From Pseudomonadota bacterium (GTDB lineage: Bacteria > Pseudomonadota > Alphaproteobacteria > Rhizobiales > Aestuariivirgaceae), in NCBI GenBank assembly GCA_963205315.1, contig CAUJIO010000015.1, positions 1 through 64,000 of the forward strand: a stretch of 64,000 nucleotides of DNA, given 5' to 3'. Positions 52,426 to 61,574 of the stretch are shown here, piece by piece. Each line of letters opens with the position of its first letter. The stretch's first letter is position 1. Made by a program: the position numbers and the translations under genes. The notes beneath the pieces were generated by a model. The model did no database searches, was not told where the DNA came from, and worked only from the letters and a program-made list of their open reading frames with translations.

Positions 52426-53583
52426 TCATGCGGCGAACAAGGACGCTGCCGACGGAGAATATCTCGCGACTTTTTCGGGATCAAGTGTCACGCCGATGCC
52501 GGGGGCCATTGGAATTTCCAGATAGCCGTCAGCATCGAGCTTGAACGGTGTCGTGAGCAGTCCGTCGACATAGGCGCTGCCACCGATGAATTCCACAATG
52601 TCGGTGTGGGGCATAGCCGCCGAGATCTGTAAATCCGCAGCTACCCCGATGGCCGTGTTCCAGCCGTGACCAATGTAGCGTATTCCGAATTCCTCGGCCA
52701 TCCAGGCGATGCGTCTCTGCTCGCTGATACCGCCAACCTTGGTGGCATCGGGCTGAACAATGTCGAAGGCGCCCCGCGTTAGCCATGTCGTAAATGCCTG
52801 CCGCCGCGTGAGGACTTCTCCACCGGCGATCGGCACCGGGCTTTGCCGGCGCAGTTCGATGAAATCCTCCAGAGCATCGGGCCTCAACGGCTCCTCGAAC
52901 CAGCCCACATTGTAGTCAGCGAGCATCTGCGCGGTGCGAATGGCCCAGCGCAGGCCTTGCGGCCAGAAGGCATCGCTGCCACCTGCGTCGACGAAGAGCT
53001 TGGTGTCGTCTCCGAAGCCTGCGCGCGCGGCCTTGACGATCGCCTCGTCAAGCTTGCTGTCGTCGCGGCGGCCAAAGGGTCCCCAGCCTATCTTCAGCGC
53101 ATGAAAGCCCTGGCCTTTTGCATCCGCGGCGACGTCTCGCATCAAGCCGGGTTCTTCCATGAGCACAGAACAGTACGGCATGGCGCGCCGGCGATAAACC
53201 CCGCCCAGCAAACGTGCCACGGGTTGGTCAAGGGCCTTCCCGAGCAAATCCCAGAGAGCGATGTCGATGCCACTGATCGTATGCGTAAGAGTGCCCCCAC
53301 GCCCCATCCAGAATGTATTCTGGTGCAGCTTCTCGGTGACCCTCTCAGGCTCAAGGGCATTTTCGCCGAGATAGAGTGGTTCGAGCAGCTTCAGGGCCGC
53401 CTCCACTAGGCCCCCATTGGTGAAGACGCTTCCATATCCAATGATGCCTGACTCCGTGTGAACGGCAATGAGAGTGTGAACCGAATCTTCCGGTCTGATC
53501 TCGTTTGTCCAGCCGCCCTTGGGGGATTCTCCCATCAAGGGGGCGAAGGCAATCTTCCGGATTGCGAAGTCTTTCGTATTCAT
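52426..53583 (-). CDS. Enolase-superfamily (mandelate racemase/muconate lactonizing type) sugar-acid dehydratase
   Basis: About 385 residues; an in-frame GTG at 53595 is also possible. The C-terminal barrel carries the metal ligands (FVDAGGSDAFW, WFEEPLRPDALEDF, PIAGGEVLTRR), the C-terminal general acid/base His (RYIGHGWNTAIG) with its Asp partner (VQPDATKVGGI), and an unusual second-strand motif ALKIGWGPFGRR with Lys-x-Gly instead of Lys-x-Lys. Such enzymes dehydrate acid sugars. It ends an operon behind the ABC genes. The second enolase-superfamily gene at 56389 shares the KxGWGP motif, so the two act on related substrates. Confidence 0.85.
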   Translation of the reverse strand: MNTKDFAIRKIAFAPLMGESPKGGWTNEIRPEDSVHTLIAVHTESGIIGYGSVFTNGGLVEAALKLLEPLYLGENALEPERVTEKLHQNTFWMGRGGTLTHTISGIDIALWDLLGKALDQPVARLLGGVYRRRAMPYCSVLMEEPGLMRDVAADAKGQGFHALKIGWGPFGRRDDSKLDEAIVKAARAGFGDDTKLFVDAGGSDAFWPQGLRWAIRTAQMLADYNVGWFEEPLRPDALEDFIELRRQSPVPIAGGEVLTRRQAFTTWLTRGAFDIVQPDATKVGGISEQRRIAWMAEEFGIRYIGHGWNTAIGVAADLQISAAMPHTDIVEFIGGSAYVDGLLTTPFKLDADGYLEIPMAPGIGVTLDPEKVARYSPSAASLFAA

Positions 53584-53596
53584 CAGTTGCCCCACT

Positions 53597-54352
53597 TTAC
53601 CGCATGACCCGTTTCAGGAAATTTCGTGTGCGTTCATGGCGGGGCGCATCCAGCACCTCAACCGGTGGCCCCTCCTCTACAACCGCACCTTGATCGATGA
53701 AGATCACGCGGTCAGCAATTTCGCGCGCGAACTTCATCTCGTGCGTGACGATGATCATCGTCATCCCCTCGCGGCAAAGGTCTTTCATCACTTCCAGGAC
53801 CTCGCCGACGAGCTCCGGATCAAGCGCGCTTGTCGGTTCATCGAAGAGCATGGCCTTGGGAGACATGGCAAGTGAACGGGCAATTGCAACGCGCTGCTTC
53901 TGTCCGCCCGATAGCTCATCCGGGTAATGTCCGGCGTGATCGGCGAGGCCGACGCGTGCCAACATGTGGTTCGCAATTGCCTTTGCCTCACCTTTCTCTA
54001 AGCCGAGGCCATAGATCAAACCTTCGGTCACATTGCCGAGCGCAGTGAGATGCGGAAACAGCGCGAAGTCCTGAAACACCATGCCCAGCTTGCGCCGAAC
54101 CTTCGATATTCGAGCCTCGGCATGGAGGCGCGCCTTGCCGTCGACAATGTCGTAGTAGGCGATCTCACCCTCGATGATGATTTCGCCTGAGGTGGGTTGT
54201 TCAAGCAGATTGATGCAGCGGAGCAATGTGGACTTGCCGGAACCGGAAGGGCCGATGATGCAGGTCACTTCGCCAGTCGCGAACGTTTCGCTGATGCCAC
54301 AGAGAACCTCGTGATTGCCAAACCTCTTTCTGATGTCGACGAGCCCTATCAT
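53597..54352 (-). CDS. Polar amino acid-type ABC transporter ATPase
   Basis: A 251-residue ABC ATPase. Walker [14 protein letters not shown], signature [15 protein letters not shown] and Walker [15 protein letters not shown] are intact. It groups with GlnQ/HisP-type importers. It overlaps the permease gene by 4 bases. The downstream dehydratase suggests a sugar acid or a related substrate rather than an amino acid. Confidence 0.93.
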   Translation of the reverse strand: MIGLVDIRKRFGNHEVLCGISETFATGEVTCIIGPSGSGKSTLLRCINLLEQPTSGEIIIEGEIAYYDIVDGKARLHAEARISKVRRKLGMVFQDFALFPHLTALGNVTEGLIYGLGLEKGEAKAIANHMLARVGLADHAGHYPDELSGGQKQRVAIARSLAMSPKAMLFDEPTSALDPELVGEVLEVMKDLCREGMTMIIVTHEMKFAREIADRVIFIDQGAVVEEGPPVEVLDAPRHERTRNFLKRVMR

Positions 54353-55023
54353 ACCGAGCGCGACCGGAAGCCGTGCTGGGTGCGTTGCTCAAGCCAGCGA
54401 ACAAAGAGAGCCGCGGGATAGCCGACGGAAAGGTAGAGGATGGCAGTGACGGTATAGATGGTGAAGTATTGATAGGACCGCGCCGAAATGATCTGTCCAG
54501 TGAACGTGAGTTCCTGAACAGTGACTACAGAAGCGAGTGCCGTATCCTTGAACAGCGAGATGAAATAGTTGCCGAGCGTGGGCGTGACGATCCGCAGGGC
54601 CTGAGGCAAAATGATACGCTGCAGGGTGCGGGCCTTGCTCAGTCCGATGGTCGCCGCTGCTTCCCATTGGTTCTTAGGAACGGCCAGAATACCTCCGCGA
54701 TAGACCTCGCTCATATAAGCTGTGTAGTTCAGGGTCAGGCCGAGGATGGCCGCGAAAAACGCGCTGAGATTCAGCCCAATGCTCGGGAGGACGTAGTAAA
54801 TATAAACGAGTTGCAGCAGGAGCGGTGTGCCGCGAATAACCTCGACATAGAATGACGATATGGCGCGAATGACGCGATAGGGCGACATGCGGCACAGAGC
54901 GACCGGGATTGCCAGCCCGAGAGACAGCGTGATGACGATGAAGGTCAGAATGACCGTCATCAGCAGACCATGAAGCAGAGCGCCGCCGTAGTCGCGGATG
55001 ACGTCGACGTTGAAGAACTCCAT
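54349..55023 (-). CDS. Polar amino acid-type ABC transporter permease
   Basis: A 224-residue permease with five or six helices ([20 protein letters not shown]) and the EAA loop contact motif [20 protein letters not shown]. Only one permease gene is present, so the transporter is a homodimer. It lies 78 bases downstream of the substrate-binding protein gene and overlaps the ATPase gene. Confidence 0.92.
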   Translation of the reverse strand: MEFFNVDVIRDYGGALLHGLLMTVILTFIVITLSLGLAIPVALCRMSPYRVIRAISSFYVEVIRGTPLLLQLVYIYYVLPSIGLNLSAFFAAILGLTLNYTAYMSEVYRGGILAVPKNQWEAAATIGLSKARTLQRIILPQALRIVTPTLGNYFISLFKDTALASVVTVQELTFTGQIISARSYQYFTIYTVTAILYLSVGYPAALFVRWLEQRTQHGFRSRSV

Positions 55024-55101
55024 TCCGGCTCTTACCCCTTCTGGTGGCTGATGGCCGGACGCTGCCGGCCATCACGCATGCTTTCGGAATCAATTCGGAG
55101 A

Positions 55102-55956
55102 TTAGTTCAGAGGGAAGTATGTGAGGTTCCGGTTGCTCAGACCATACTTCTTGAGGATGACGGAAACTACTCCGGCCCCCCAGAGCTCGTGCAGAGCGAC
55201 GCTGTAAGCCATGCGGAGCTGACAATCGGCGGGCCGCACGGCGTAGCGCGCGTAACCGTATCCATATTTGAAGATGAGATCTTCAGGCACGGCAACGCCG
55301 GGAATGATTTCAATTGGCGATTCGGCATTGGCCTTTATGTAATCGAGGACTTTGACATCATCCTCAAGGATGACATCGACCTTACCAGTGCTGACGCCTG
55401 CGAACTCGGCAGCATCTTCCTGGAAAGGCGTCACTTCAACGCCAATCGTGCGCAGATATTCATCGGCCGCCGATCCCGCGATGGCCCCGACTGCTTTTCC
55501 CTTGAGATCATCGAACGATTTGATGCCCTTGGGATTTCCCTTCTGTGTAACCAGGGCGGGACCGTACCACCAAGCCGGACCAGTGAAGGATACGACCTTG
55601 AGGCGATCTGGAGTCTGGTGAATGTTCGAAGAGACGACGTCGATGCGGTTCGATAGCAACATCGGGATGAGCTGACCGAAGGGAGCTACTTCATACTTGA
55701 TGTTGTTGATACCGAGCCAGTGCAGAGCGGCCTCGTTGATCTCAACATCAAGACCGTCAGCTTTCTTGGTGTTGGGATCGAGATTGGAATAGGGCGGACT
55801 TGGGCTGATACCCAGGGTGATGCCATCCGAAATGGCCTTGCTGAGCGAGCCGTCTGTGCAATTCTCAAAATTGGCCTTGCCCTCGATCTGCTGGGCAACG
55901 GCGGGTGTCGCAATCAGCATGAAAATCGCGGCAACCATACCTCTCTTCGTAAGCAT
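55102..55956 (-). CDS. ABC transporter substrate-binding protein, family 3
   Basis: A 284-residue exported protein. A signal peptide (MVAAIFMLIATPAVAQQ, about 1-22) precedes an SBP_bac_3 domain (LGISPSPPYSNLDPNTKKAD, GLDVEINEAALHWLG, then SSNIHQTPDRLKVVSFTGPA). The start at 55956 has AAGGGAG upstream; open frame upstream of it is unrelated. Family members bind amino acids and opines, occasionally sugar acids. It is the first gene of the minus-strand importer/dehydratase operon. Confidence 0.92.
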   Translation of the reverse strand: MLTKRGMVAAIFMLIATPAVAQQIEGKANFENCTDGSLSKAISDGITLGISPSPPYSNLDPNTKKADGLDVEINEAALHWLGINNIKYEVAPFGQLIPMLLSNRIDVVSSNIHQTPDRLKVVSFTGPAWWYGPALVTQKGNPKGIKSFDDLKGKAVGAIAGSAADEYLRTIGVEVTPFQEDAAEFAGVSTGKVDVILEDDVKVLDYIKANAESPIEIIPGVAVPEDLIFKYGYGYARYAVRPADCQLRMAYSVALHELWGAGVVSVILKKYGLSNRNLTYFPLN

Positions 55957-56094
55957 GTTTTCACTCCCTTCGCGTGCCCTTTTTTGAATGATCCCGGTTC
56001 GCTCTGCATCCTGTCCAGTCCCAGACCAGTGATCCAAGAGCAATATCCGACAACGGGGCGGAGAGCCGCTTTCGACCGCCCGTGCTTTCATTTA

Positions 56095-56109
56095 TCATAT
56101 TTTATATGA
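56095..56109. promoter_or_regulatory. Palindrome, proximal to the importer operon
   Basis: TCATAT-TTT-ATATGA is a perfect 6-base inverted repeat with a 3-base spacer, 139 bases upstream of the importer start. FadR/GntR-type regulators bind short palindromes of this size; it pairs with 56258-56272. Confidence 0.5.
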
Positions 56110-56257
56110 GTCACAACATCAATTCATGTTAGCCACTGCAGAATGTCACGCACGCTGGCACCTACTCCTCCGTGTCGATCTATGATATGTATTTGGCCGC
56201 ATGGCGTGCCTGGATATTTGGAAAGCGATCAATTTTCCAGCGCCCGTCTCTTTATTT

Positions 56258-56272
56258 ATCATACTATATGAT
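56258..56272. promoter_or_regulatory. Palindrome, proximal to the second dehydratase gene
   Basis: ATCATA-CTA-TATGAT is a perfect 6-base inverted repeat with a 3-base spacer. Both palindromes sit in the 432-base divergent region 55957-56388 that separates the importer operon from the dehydratase/FadR pair, and share an (A)TCATA half. They are candidate FadR-type operators. Confidence 0.5.
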
Positions 56273-56388
56273 CTATTCTGCCCGAACAGACGATGCAGGC
56301 CAGGTTTCGGCTGTTGCGGGTTCATGGAGCCCGCCGTCAGCTGCAACCTGTTCAAGGACATTCATCCGGCTCACAAGGGATGCACTCG

Positions 56389-57573
56389 ATGAAAATTGAA
56401 ACGGTCGATTTTTATTATTTGGCGATGCCAACGATTACGACCGAAGGCGACGGAAGCCAGGACGCGCTGCTTGTTCGGGTTGAGGCAGGTGGGCTTGTCG
56501 GATGGGGCGAGTGCGAAGCATCGCCTTTGACTTCGATTGCTGCCTATGTGGCGCCCATGTCCCACGGTGCCTGCCGGCCGGTGCGGGCGTCTGTCGAAGG
56601 CCAGGAATTGTCTGCGCCCGCCGACATTGCCCGCATTGCACGCGTGATCGAATGGGACAGCATGGATCTCCTGCAGGCGCCGCATACATGGTCCGGAATC
56701 GAAATGGCTTTGTGGGATATTCTCGGCAAGGCGGTTGGTGAGCCGGTCTGGCGGCTGCTCGGCTACAAGAGCGCCGCTAGGAAGCTTCCCTATGCCTCGG
56801 TTCTGTTCGGTGACACGCCTCAACAGACACTTGACAAGGCCAAGGCTATTCGCGCGGATAAATTCCGCGCTGCTAAATTCGGCTGGGGACCGATCGGCCG
56901 AGGCACAGCCTCCGATGATGCTGACCAATTTGTTGCAGCCCGCGAGGGTCTGGGACCCGATGGCGTGTTGCTCATTGATGCCGGACAAATCTGGGGCGAG
57001 GATGTTGACGCAGCTGCCGCGCGGTTGCCTGCTCTGAGGCACGTGAAGGCCCATTGGCTGGAGGAGCCGTTCCACGGCAGCGCCTATGAGGCATATGCTG
57101 CTCTCGCTGCAACGTCAGGCGCTGTCAAACTGGCGGGTGGCGAAGCAGCGCACAATGTCTACATGGCGCGGCATACGATTGACTATGGCAAGGTCGGATT
57201 CATTCAGATCGATTGCGGCCGAATCGGCGGAATCGGTCCTGCTAAGACCATCGCCGATTATGCAGCCCAACGCGGCGTGACCTATGTGAACCACACCTTC
57301 ACGTCTCACTTGGCGCTGTCAGCATCGTTGCAACCCTATGCCGGCCTGAGAGATCACGTGATCTGCGAATATCCCGCAGCGCCCAAGAAGCTTGCGCAAG
57401 ACATCGCCGCTAATCCGATCCTTCGCGACGCAGATGGCGAAATATCGTTGCCTGACCGGCCCGGCCTCGGTATCGAGATCGACACGCGCGCAATCACTAA
57501 GTATCTTGTCGACGTCAATATTTCTGTAAATGGAAGTACATTGTTTGCTTCAAAGCGCTTCATCTCGACTTGA
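56389..57573 (+). CDS. Enolase-superfamily sugar-acid dehydratase
   Basis: A 394-residue mandelate-racemase-group protein. Metal ligands lie in LLIDAGQIWGED, HWLEEPFHGSAYEA and KLAGGEAAHN; the Asp-His dyad is IQIDCGRIGGI and YVNHTFTSHLALS. The second strand reads RAAKFGWGPIGRG, again with Lys-x-Gly as in its neighbour at 52426. The start at 56389 (AAGGGA nine bases upstream) was preferred over ATG at 56380. It is divergent from the importer and 43 bases upstream of the FadR-type gene. Confidence 0.87.
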   Translation: MKIETVDFYYLAMPTITTEGDGSQDALLVRVEAGGLVGWGECEASPLTSIAAYVAPMSHGACRPVRASVEGQELSAPADIARIARVIEWDSMDLLQAPHTWSGIEMALWDILGKAVGEPVWRLLGYKSAARKLPYASVLFGDTPQQTLDKAKAIRADKFRAAKFGWGPIGRGTASDDADQFVAAREGLGPDGVLLIDAGQIWGEDVDAAAARLPALRHVKAHWLEEPFHGSAYEAYAALAATSGAVKLAGGEAAHNVYMARHTIDYGKVGFIQIDCGRIGGIGPAKTIADYAAQRGVTYVNHTFTSHLALSASLQPYAGLRDHVICEYPAAPKKLAQDIAANPILRDADGEISLPDRPGLGIEIDTRAITKYLVDVNISVNGSTLFASKRFIST

Positions 57574-57616
57574 TGCTTCTGCATCTACGCCTGATATGTG
57601 TTTTCTGGATGTGTGA

Positions 57617-58396
57617 ATGACGAGACCAACCTCCAAACTTGTCGTCTGGAACCGCAGATCGCATGCCGATATTGTCGGGTTGAAATCGAAAGGCATCCAG
57701 GGAAGGGTCATCAATACTCTGGGCGAACATATCGTCCGTGGATTTTATCCACCAGGCAGTCTTCTGCCTCGCGAAAGCGCATTGATGGAATCCTACGATG
57801 CCAGCCGGACTTCGATCCGTGAAGTCATCAAGGTTCTGTCGGCGAAGGGCTTGGTCGAGACGAAGCAGAAGATAGGTACCCGCGTCCTCGATCGCAGCAG
57901 CTGGGACATATTCGACGCAGACGTTCTGCTCTGGCATCCCTTCGATACCGCGGAACATGACATCCTGCGCGATCTGATCGAGATGCGGCAGTTCGTCGAA
58001 CCACCGGCCGCACGGTTTGCCGCCACCCGGGCGACGCTCGACGATATCGAACAGATCCGCTTGTGCTGCGACGCGATGCACAGGTCGATGAACGACATGG
58101 TCGCCTACGCCGACGCTGATGTGCAGTTCCATATGGCGGTATTTCGCGCCTCCCACAATTCCATGCTGGATCGCTTCGGCCATATCGTCGCGAGTTTCCT
58201 GAAACTCAGTTTTCGAATTCAGCAAGAGGCACTCAGCGAGAGCGAAAATCCGATCGAGGACGACTGTGCCAATCACCTGAAGATCTACGAGGCAATCAAT
58301 CGCAGCGATCCCTCTGCGGCCGAGGATCTCATGCTGAAGGTCGTTCTTCATGGCAAAGCTTCGTTGCAAAAGGCGCGAAGGCAGATCAAATTTTAG
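57617..58396 (+). CDS. FadR-subfamily GntR regulator
   Basis: A 259-residue regulator with an N-terminal winged helix (LGEHIVRGFYPPGSLLPRES, SYDASRTSIREVIKVLSAKG) and an all-helical C-terminal FCD domain (LRDLIEMRQFVEPPAARFAA, HMAVFRASHNSMLDRFGHI) with metal-ligand histidines. Such proteins respond to sugar acids (for example DgoR) or carboxylates. Location directly downstream of the dehydratase and the two upstream palindromes make it the local regulator. Confidence 0.92.
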   Translation: MTRPTSKLVVWNRRSHADIVGLKSKGIQGRVINTLGEHIVRGFYPPGSLLPRESALMESYDASRTSIREVIKVLSAKGLVETKQKIGTRVLDRSSWDIFDADVLLWHPFDTAEHDILRDLIEMRQFVEPPAARFAATRATLDDIEQIRLCCDAMHRSMNDMVAYADADVQFHMAVFRASHNSMLDRFGHIVASFLKLSFRIQQEALSESENPIEDDCANHLKIYEAINRSDPSAAEDLMLKVVLHGKASLQKARRQIKF

Positions 58397-59016
58397 GGCG
58401 GCGGTCTATTACTGCTGCTTGAGCAACAGTTCCGCTCGCGATTGGCGCTTCGCTTGAAGCGCGGATGGAGATACCTGTCAGTTTGACCTGTCCTTCGATA
58501 ATGCCGACGGAAGGTTCACATGCTTACCCGCGAGCGTGTTCGGCCGTAACCGGTCGTCGACCGCAATATGCAGATCAGCCGGCAACAAGAATTCATACAA
58601 TATTGGGCAATGGGTTCGGCGGCTTGCAACAGGCAATCGCCAGCTTCGCACATGGTGTGCAGCCGTCGCGAGATCATGATTCCACCCACTGCAAAACGAA
58701 GTGGTTGCTCCGTTTCGTCTAGCCGCTCAAAATCGTGATACCGGCCCGCAATTTGACCTCAGTCCTATTGAGTTCGAAAGAAAGACTGGGTTAACTTAAG
58801 TGCCTGTCCACGGAACCGTCAGCAGGTCAAAAACGAAGCTGTTGTTGCGGCGGCCAAACTGCATCAGTCTCGTGACATATTCGGCGTGCATGTCGGCAAA
58901 TTTTTCGGGTGGGACGCTATCCTGGATTTGCTACCATGCAACATGTCCGTCGTCAGATAACTTGAGACTGATGGCTGCATGATCGAAGAGAGGATCTGGC
59001 GCATCTGGGTTTGATG
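58397..59016. other. Gap with a short coding relic on the minus strand
   Basis: No intact gene. A minus-strand frame from about 58925 down to a TAA at 58796-58798 reads QDSVPPEKFADMHAEYVTRL, then MQFGRRNNSFVFDLLTVPWT; it looks like the real C-terminus of a protein but I cannot name the family, and a TAG closes it upstream. The rest has no supported features. Confidence 0.4.
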
Positions 59017-59345
59017 TTATGCGGCCTGGCCGCGGTGTTGCAAGCGTCTGGTTTTGATAGTGTCGCGTTTGATCCTTTCTCTTTCCAACAGGATAGTTTG
59101 ACCTCTTCCGAAGTAAACGTCCGCCGGGGTGAAGTTAGCGATGCTCTCGTTGTATTGGAGGTGGTTATCTCATTCCTCTTCTCCCCATCCGCGATCATGC
59201 CTTTTTTGAGCAGACGGTCTTCCAGGGTGAGGTCCGCCACCAGGAGCCTCAGGTCGCGGACCTCACGCCGCAGCTCTTTCACGTCGGGTGTAGTCGCCGA
59301 CCGTTCAAAATAGCGAAAGGCCGAGGCTGTCACTGTGAGGTACTC
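59017..59345 (-). mobile_element. IS3-family remnant, OrfA tail joined to OrfB tail
   Basis: An OrfA C-terminus (ELRREVRDLRLLVADLTLED, then RLLKKGMIADGE) is followed after a short frameshift by the OrfB C-terminus (LQYNESIANFTPADVYFGRG, ERERIKRDTIKTRRLQHRGQ) with a stop at 59017. The catalytic DDE region between them has been deleted. Confidence 0.75.
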
Positions 59346-59373
59346 GCTATTTGCATCGGACCGTGGGCGCCCG

Positions 59374-59841
59374 CTATCGGAAATACCGCCCGTCGATTTC
59401 CGCCTCCCACGGCTTTGGCCGACCAGGAACATCGACGGCGATGCGACAACGGGCCGAGGGCGTCAAGCCGAGTTCGACCATGAACCGCGCCATGAGTTCG
59501 AGCTGCTTGTTGGCAATGGTGAGCCAGGGGTTCTGCTGCAGGTAGCCTGATGGCATCTTGAGAATGGCTGGTGTTTCCTTGAGCTTCCTTTCTGCCTCAA
59601 CCCAACGGCCATAAGCCTGACAGTAGGCGGCGAGCGCGGTGCGATCGAGGCTGTTGAGAAGCCCGATGTCATGAAGCTGACGAGCCAGACGCTTCCACTC
59701 GGCCTTGGCTGACGGGCAGAGGTGGGCTGGGCAGGTTGGGAGCGCGATGGGCGGTTTGGCTTCCCGTGCATTGAGCGGGCGCTTGCCAAGATTGCCGGTG
59801 ATGACCTTGAGATGGGTCGGTTTCGGCCGCCTGCCCTTCAT
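59374..59841 (-). CDS. Phage terminase small subunit, P27 family
   Basis: A complete 155-residue P27-type terminase small subunit (MKGRRPKPTHLKVITGNLGK, LPTCPAHLCPSAKAEWKRLA, then LDRTALAAYCQAYGRWVEAE). It recognises phage DNA for packaging. No large subunit or head genes remain: the plus-strand-map neighbours are an IS3 remnant on one side and the DUF7220 gene on the other. It is a stranded prophage piece. The start overlaps the DUF7220 stop by 4 bases. Confidence 0.88.
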   Translation of the reverse strand: MKGRRPKPTHLKVITGNLGKRPLNAREAKPPIALPTCPAHLCPSAKAEWKRLARQLHDIGLLNSLDRTALAAYCQAYGRWVEAERKLKETPAILKMPSGYLQQNPWLTIANKQLELMARFMVELGLTPSARCRIAVDVPGRPKPWEAEIDGRYFR

Positions 59842-60095
59842 GGCAGGTCCCTTGCAGGTTCATATCCCTGCAAGCGGCATTGATCGCGACGGAACCGGAT
59901 GAACAGCCGACGGAGAACATAACTTCGAGCAAGCGACATTGCACTGAACGCAACGGTCATGACGAGGTTCTGGCGGGCGGTTGCCACGATGCCCAGAACC
60001 ATGAACAGAACCCGTTGCAGGACGAAGGACAGGATCAGACCCGCCATGACATTCGTGCCGGCTTCAAGCAACGAGGCGCAGCGCGACTGCATCAC
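59838..60095 (-). CDS. DUF7220-like phage membrane protein
   Basis: An 85-residue protein with two hydrophobic helices (SLLEAGTNVMAGLILSFVLQ, ARQNLVMTVAFSAMSLARSY). The start MMQSR and the pattern match small proteins of the DUF7220 type that sit next to terminase genes in rhizobial prophages. Function is unknown. It overlaps the terminase gene by 4 bases. The preceding 80 bases (to about 60175) still read SFAAIKADRQPANGLNT in one frame, probably the end of another phage gene. Confidence 0.65.
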   Translation of the reverse strand: MMQSRCASLLEAGTNVMAGLILSFVLQRVLFMVLGIVATARQNLVMTVAFSAMSLARSYVLRRLFIRFRRDQCRLQGYEPARDLP

Positions 60096-60179
60096 GTGCT
60101 ACTTCCGGTACAGTGCATGGTGTTGAGGCCATTCGCAGGCTGGCGATCGGCCTTGATCGCCGCGAAGCTGCGCAGATCT

Positions 60180-60666
60180 CCGAACATACTCTTTCCAGGG
60201 TCATGACCACGTCTTCCGCTCGGTAGCTGAAGCGTGGGTCGATGACTGGCGAGAACTTCGAGAAGATGTCAACAGCTGTGAGCACCCTGAGTTTGTTGCC
60301 GAGTGCCAATTGGTCGTGCACGAAGTCCATGGCACAGGTCTAGTTCGGCCGTGAGGCTGGGCAACGGTCCTCCCTGAGCTTGGCCTTGACCCGCCGCTTC
60401 GGCGATTTGGCCCGTAATTGCAGACCTAATTCGCTGTAGATGCGTCTTGTTCGCTTGATGTTGATCATCCAGCCCTCCCGCCGCAAAACGACCTGCACAC
60501 GCCTGTACCCGTAGCGCATACGTGTCTCAGTGATCTCCTTGATGCGCTTCTCAACCGCGGCCTGGCCACGCCGGCGGGATTTGTAGTGATAGGTGGATTT
60601 ACCAACCGCGAGAACCCGGCAAGCCCGCCGGATCGACACGTCCCACTCACTGCAAACCTTGCTCAC
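60180..60666 (-). pseudogene. IS3-family transposase OrfB, truncated with in-frame stop
   Basis: The N-terminal HTH_21 part (VSIRRACRVLAVGKSTYHYK, EKRIKEITETRMRYGYRRVQ) is followed by an in-frame TAG just after RCPASRPN (60340-60342), and then the first part of the integrase core (MDFVHDQLALGNKLRVLTAV, DIFSKFSPVIDPRFSYRAED). The match ends at about 60180, where phage sequence begins, so most of the DDE domain is gone. Confidence 0.8.
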
Positions 60667-60689
60667 CAGCTGGCGCTTGTGGTCAGGCC

Positions 60690-60956
60690 TCAGAGTTTTC
60701 GGCGCAGCACATCCTGCAGCATGGCCTTGTCGAGGGAGAGGTCCGCAACCAGCTTCTTCAGTTTGGCGTTCTCGTCCTCAAGCATCTTGAGGCGCCGCAT
60801 CTCGTCGGGCAGAAGCCCGTCGTACTTCTTCTTCCAGTTGAAGTAGGTCGCCTCCGAAATCCCGGCCTTGCGGCAAATCTCGGCTACCGGGTGCCCGTCG
60901 GCCCCCTGCTTCAGGATGAACGCCTTCTAGGCGTCCGTGAACTTTGATGCCTTCAT
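60690..60956 (-). pseudogene. IS3-family transposase OrfA with early nonsense codon
   Basis: An 88-codon OrfA (helix-turn-helix HPVAEICRKAGISEATYFNW, then leucine-zipper MLEDENAKLKKLVADLSLDK) interrupted at codon 10 by TAG (60927-60929) where family members have Gln (KFTDA-stop-KAFILKQG). Apart from that it is complete. It belongs with the truncated OrfB downstream. Confidence 0.85.
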
Positions 60957-61155
60957 CGTTTCCACTCCTCCCAGCCAGGGAGATTACAGCGGAAAACTCC
61001 AGTTATGGATGGCCCAGTTTATTGGGGGCAGAGCACTTCAAGTCGGACCACTTCAGTGGGGGTGGATCAGGGGAGCATCAAGGAAAACTACAAATCCGTG
61101 AGTGCCTTCCGCGACTCAGACGATAGAGGAACAGCGGTTCGCGAACTGCGGGCCA

Positions 61156-61187
61156 CTGCTACATGAACAAACTGCTACATGAACAAA
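61156..61187. repeat. Perfect 16-base tandem duplication
   Basis: CTGCTACATGAACAAA occurs twice in direct succession (61156-61171, 61172-61187), inside the decayed 3' end of the thioesterase gene. It probably arose by slippage or repair and extends the frame damage. Confidence 0.9.
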
Positions 61188-61574
61188 ATGCCCGCACGCC
61201 ACCGCCAGAGCTTACCCTCTGCAAAACACGCCTATTGAGTAAGTGACCGACGTCCGCCCAATTCGATCTGCCTTGATTCCGACTTCCAAAATAGCAGGAT
61301 GCGAAACACTCTCAAAATAAGTGCACCCACTATCGACCACCAAGTATATGACTTCTGCATCAATCGGGTCGAACAGACCTTGGTCGATCAGCCACTGCGC
61401 AACAGTGGTATCAAAGAAGGAATAGTACACCACATTATTGATGTACCCATAGATATCATCATCAATCCAGCGCGTGGCAATTTCGGTGAAGTGCCACCAA
61501 TTACTACGATGCGGGTGCTCGACTTTCACTCCCTCAATTCCAGCGCGGCAATCAAAGCATCTTCCTGCCGCCAT
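61170..61574 (-). pseudogene. 4-hydroxybenzoyl-CoA thioesterase-family protein, 3' frameshifted
   Basis: The frame HFTEIATRWIDDDIYGYINN, VVYYSFFDTTVAQWLIDQGL and GIKADRIGRTSVTYSIGVF matches acyl-CoA thioesterases (hot-dog fold), but a stop ends it at 61212. One base shift further, ALAVACGHFVHV, the expected continuation, can be read. The tandem duplication and a stop follow. The 5' end overlaps the SDR gene and its true start is uncertain (ATG 61574 or GTG 61529). In relatives, a thioesterase follows or is fused to a hydroxyacyl dehydrogenase of carnitine-type pathways. Confidence 0.7.

Noticed and set aside
58465..58722. 85-codon plus-strand open frame after the FadR-type gene
   Set aside because: No ribosome site, no motif, atypical composition; nothing supports coding.
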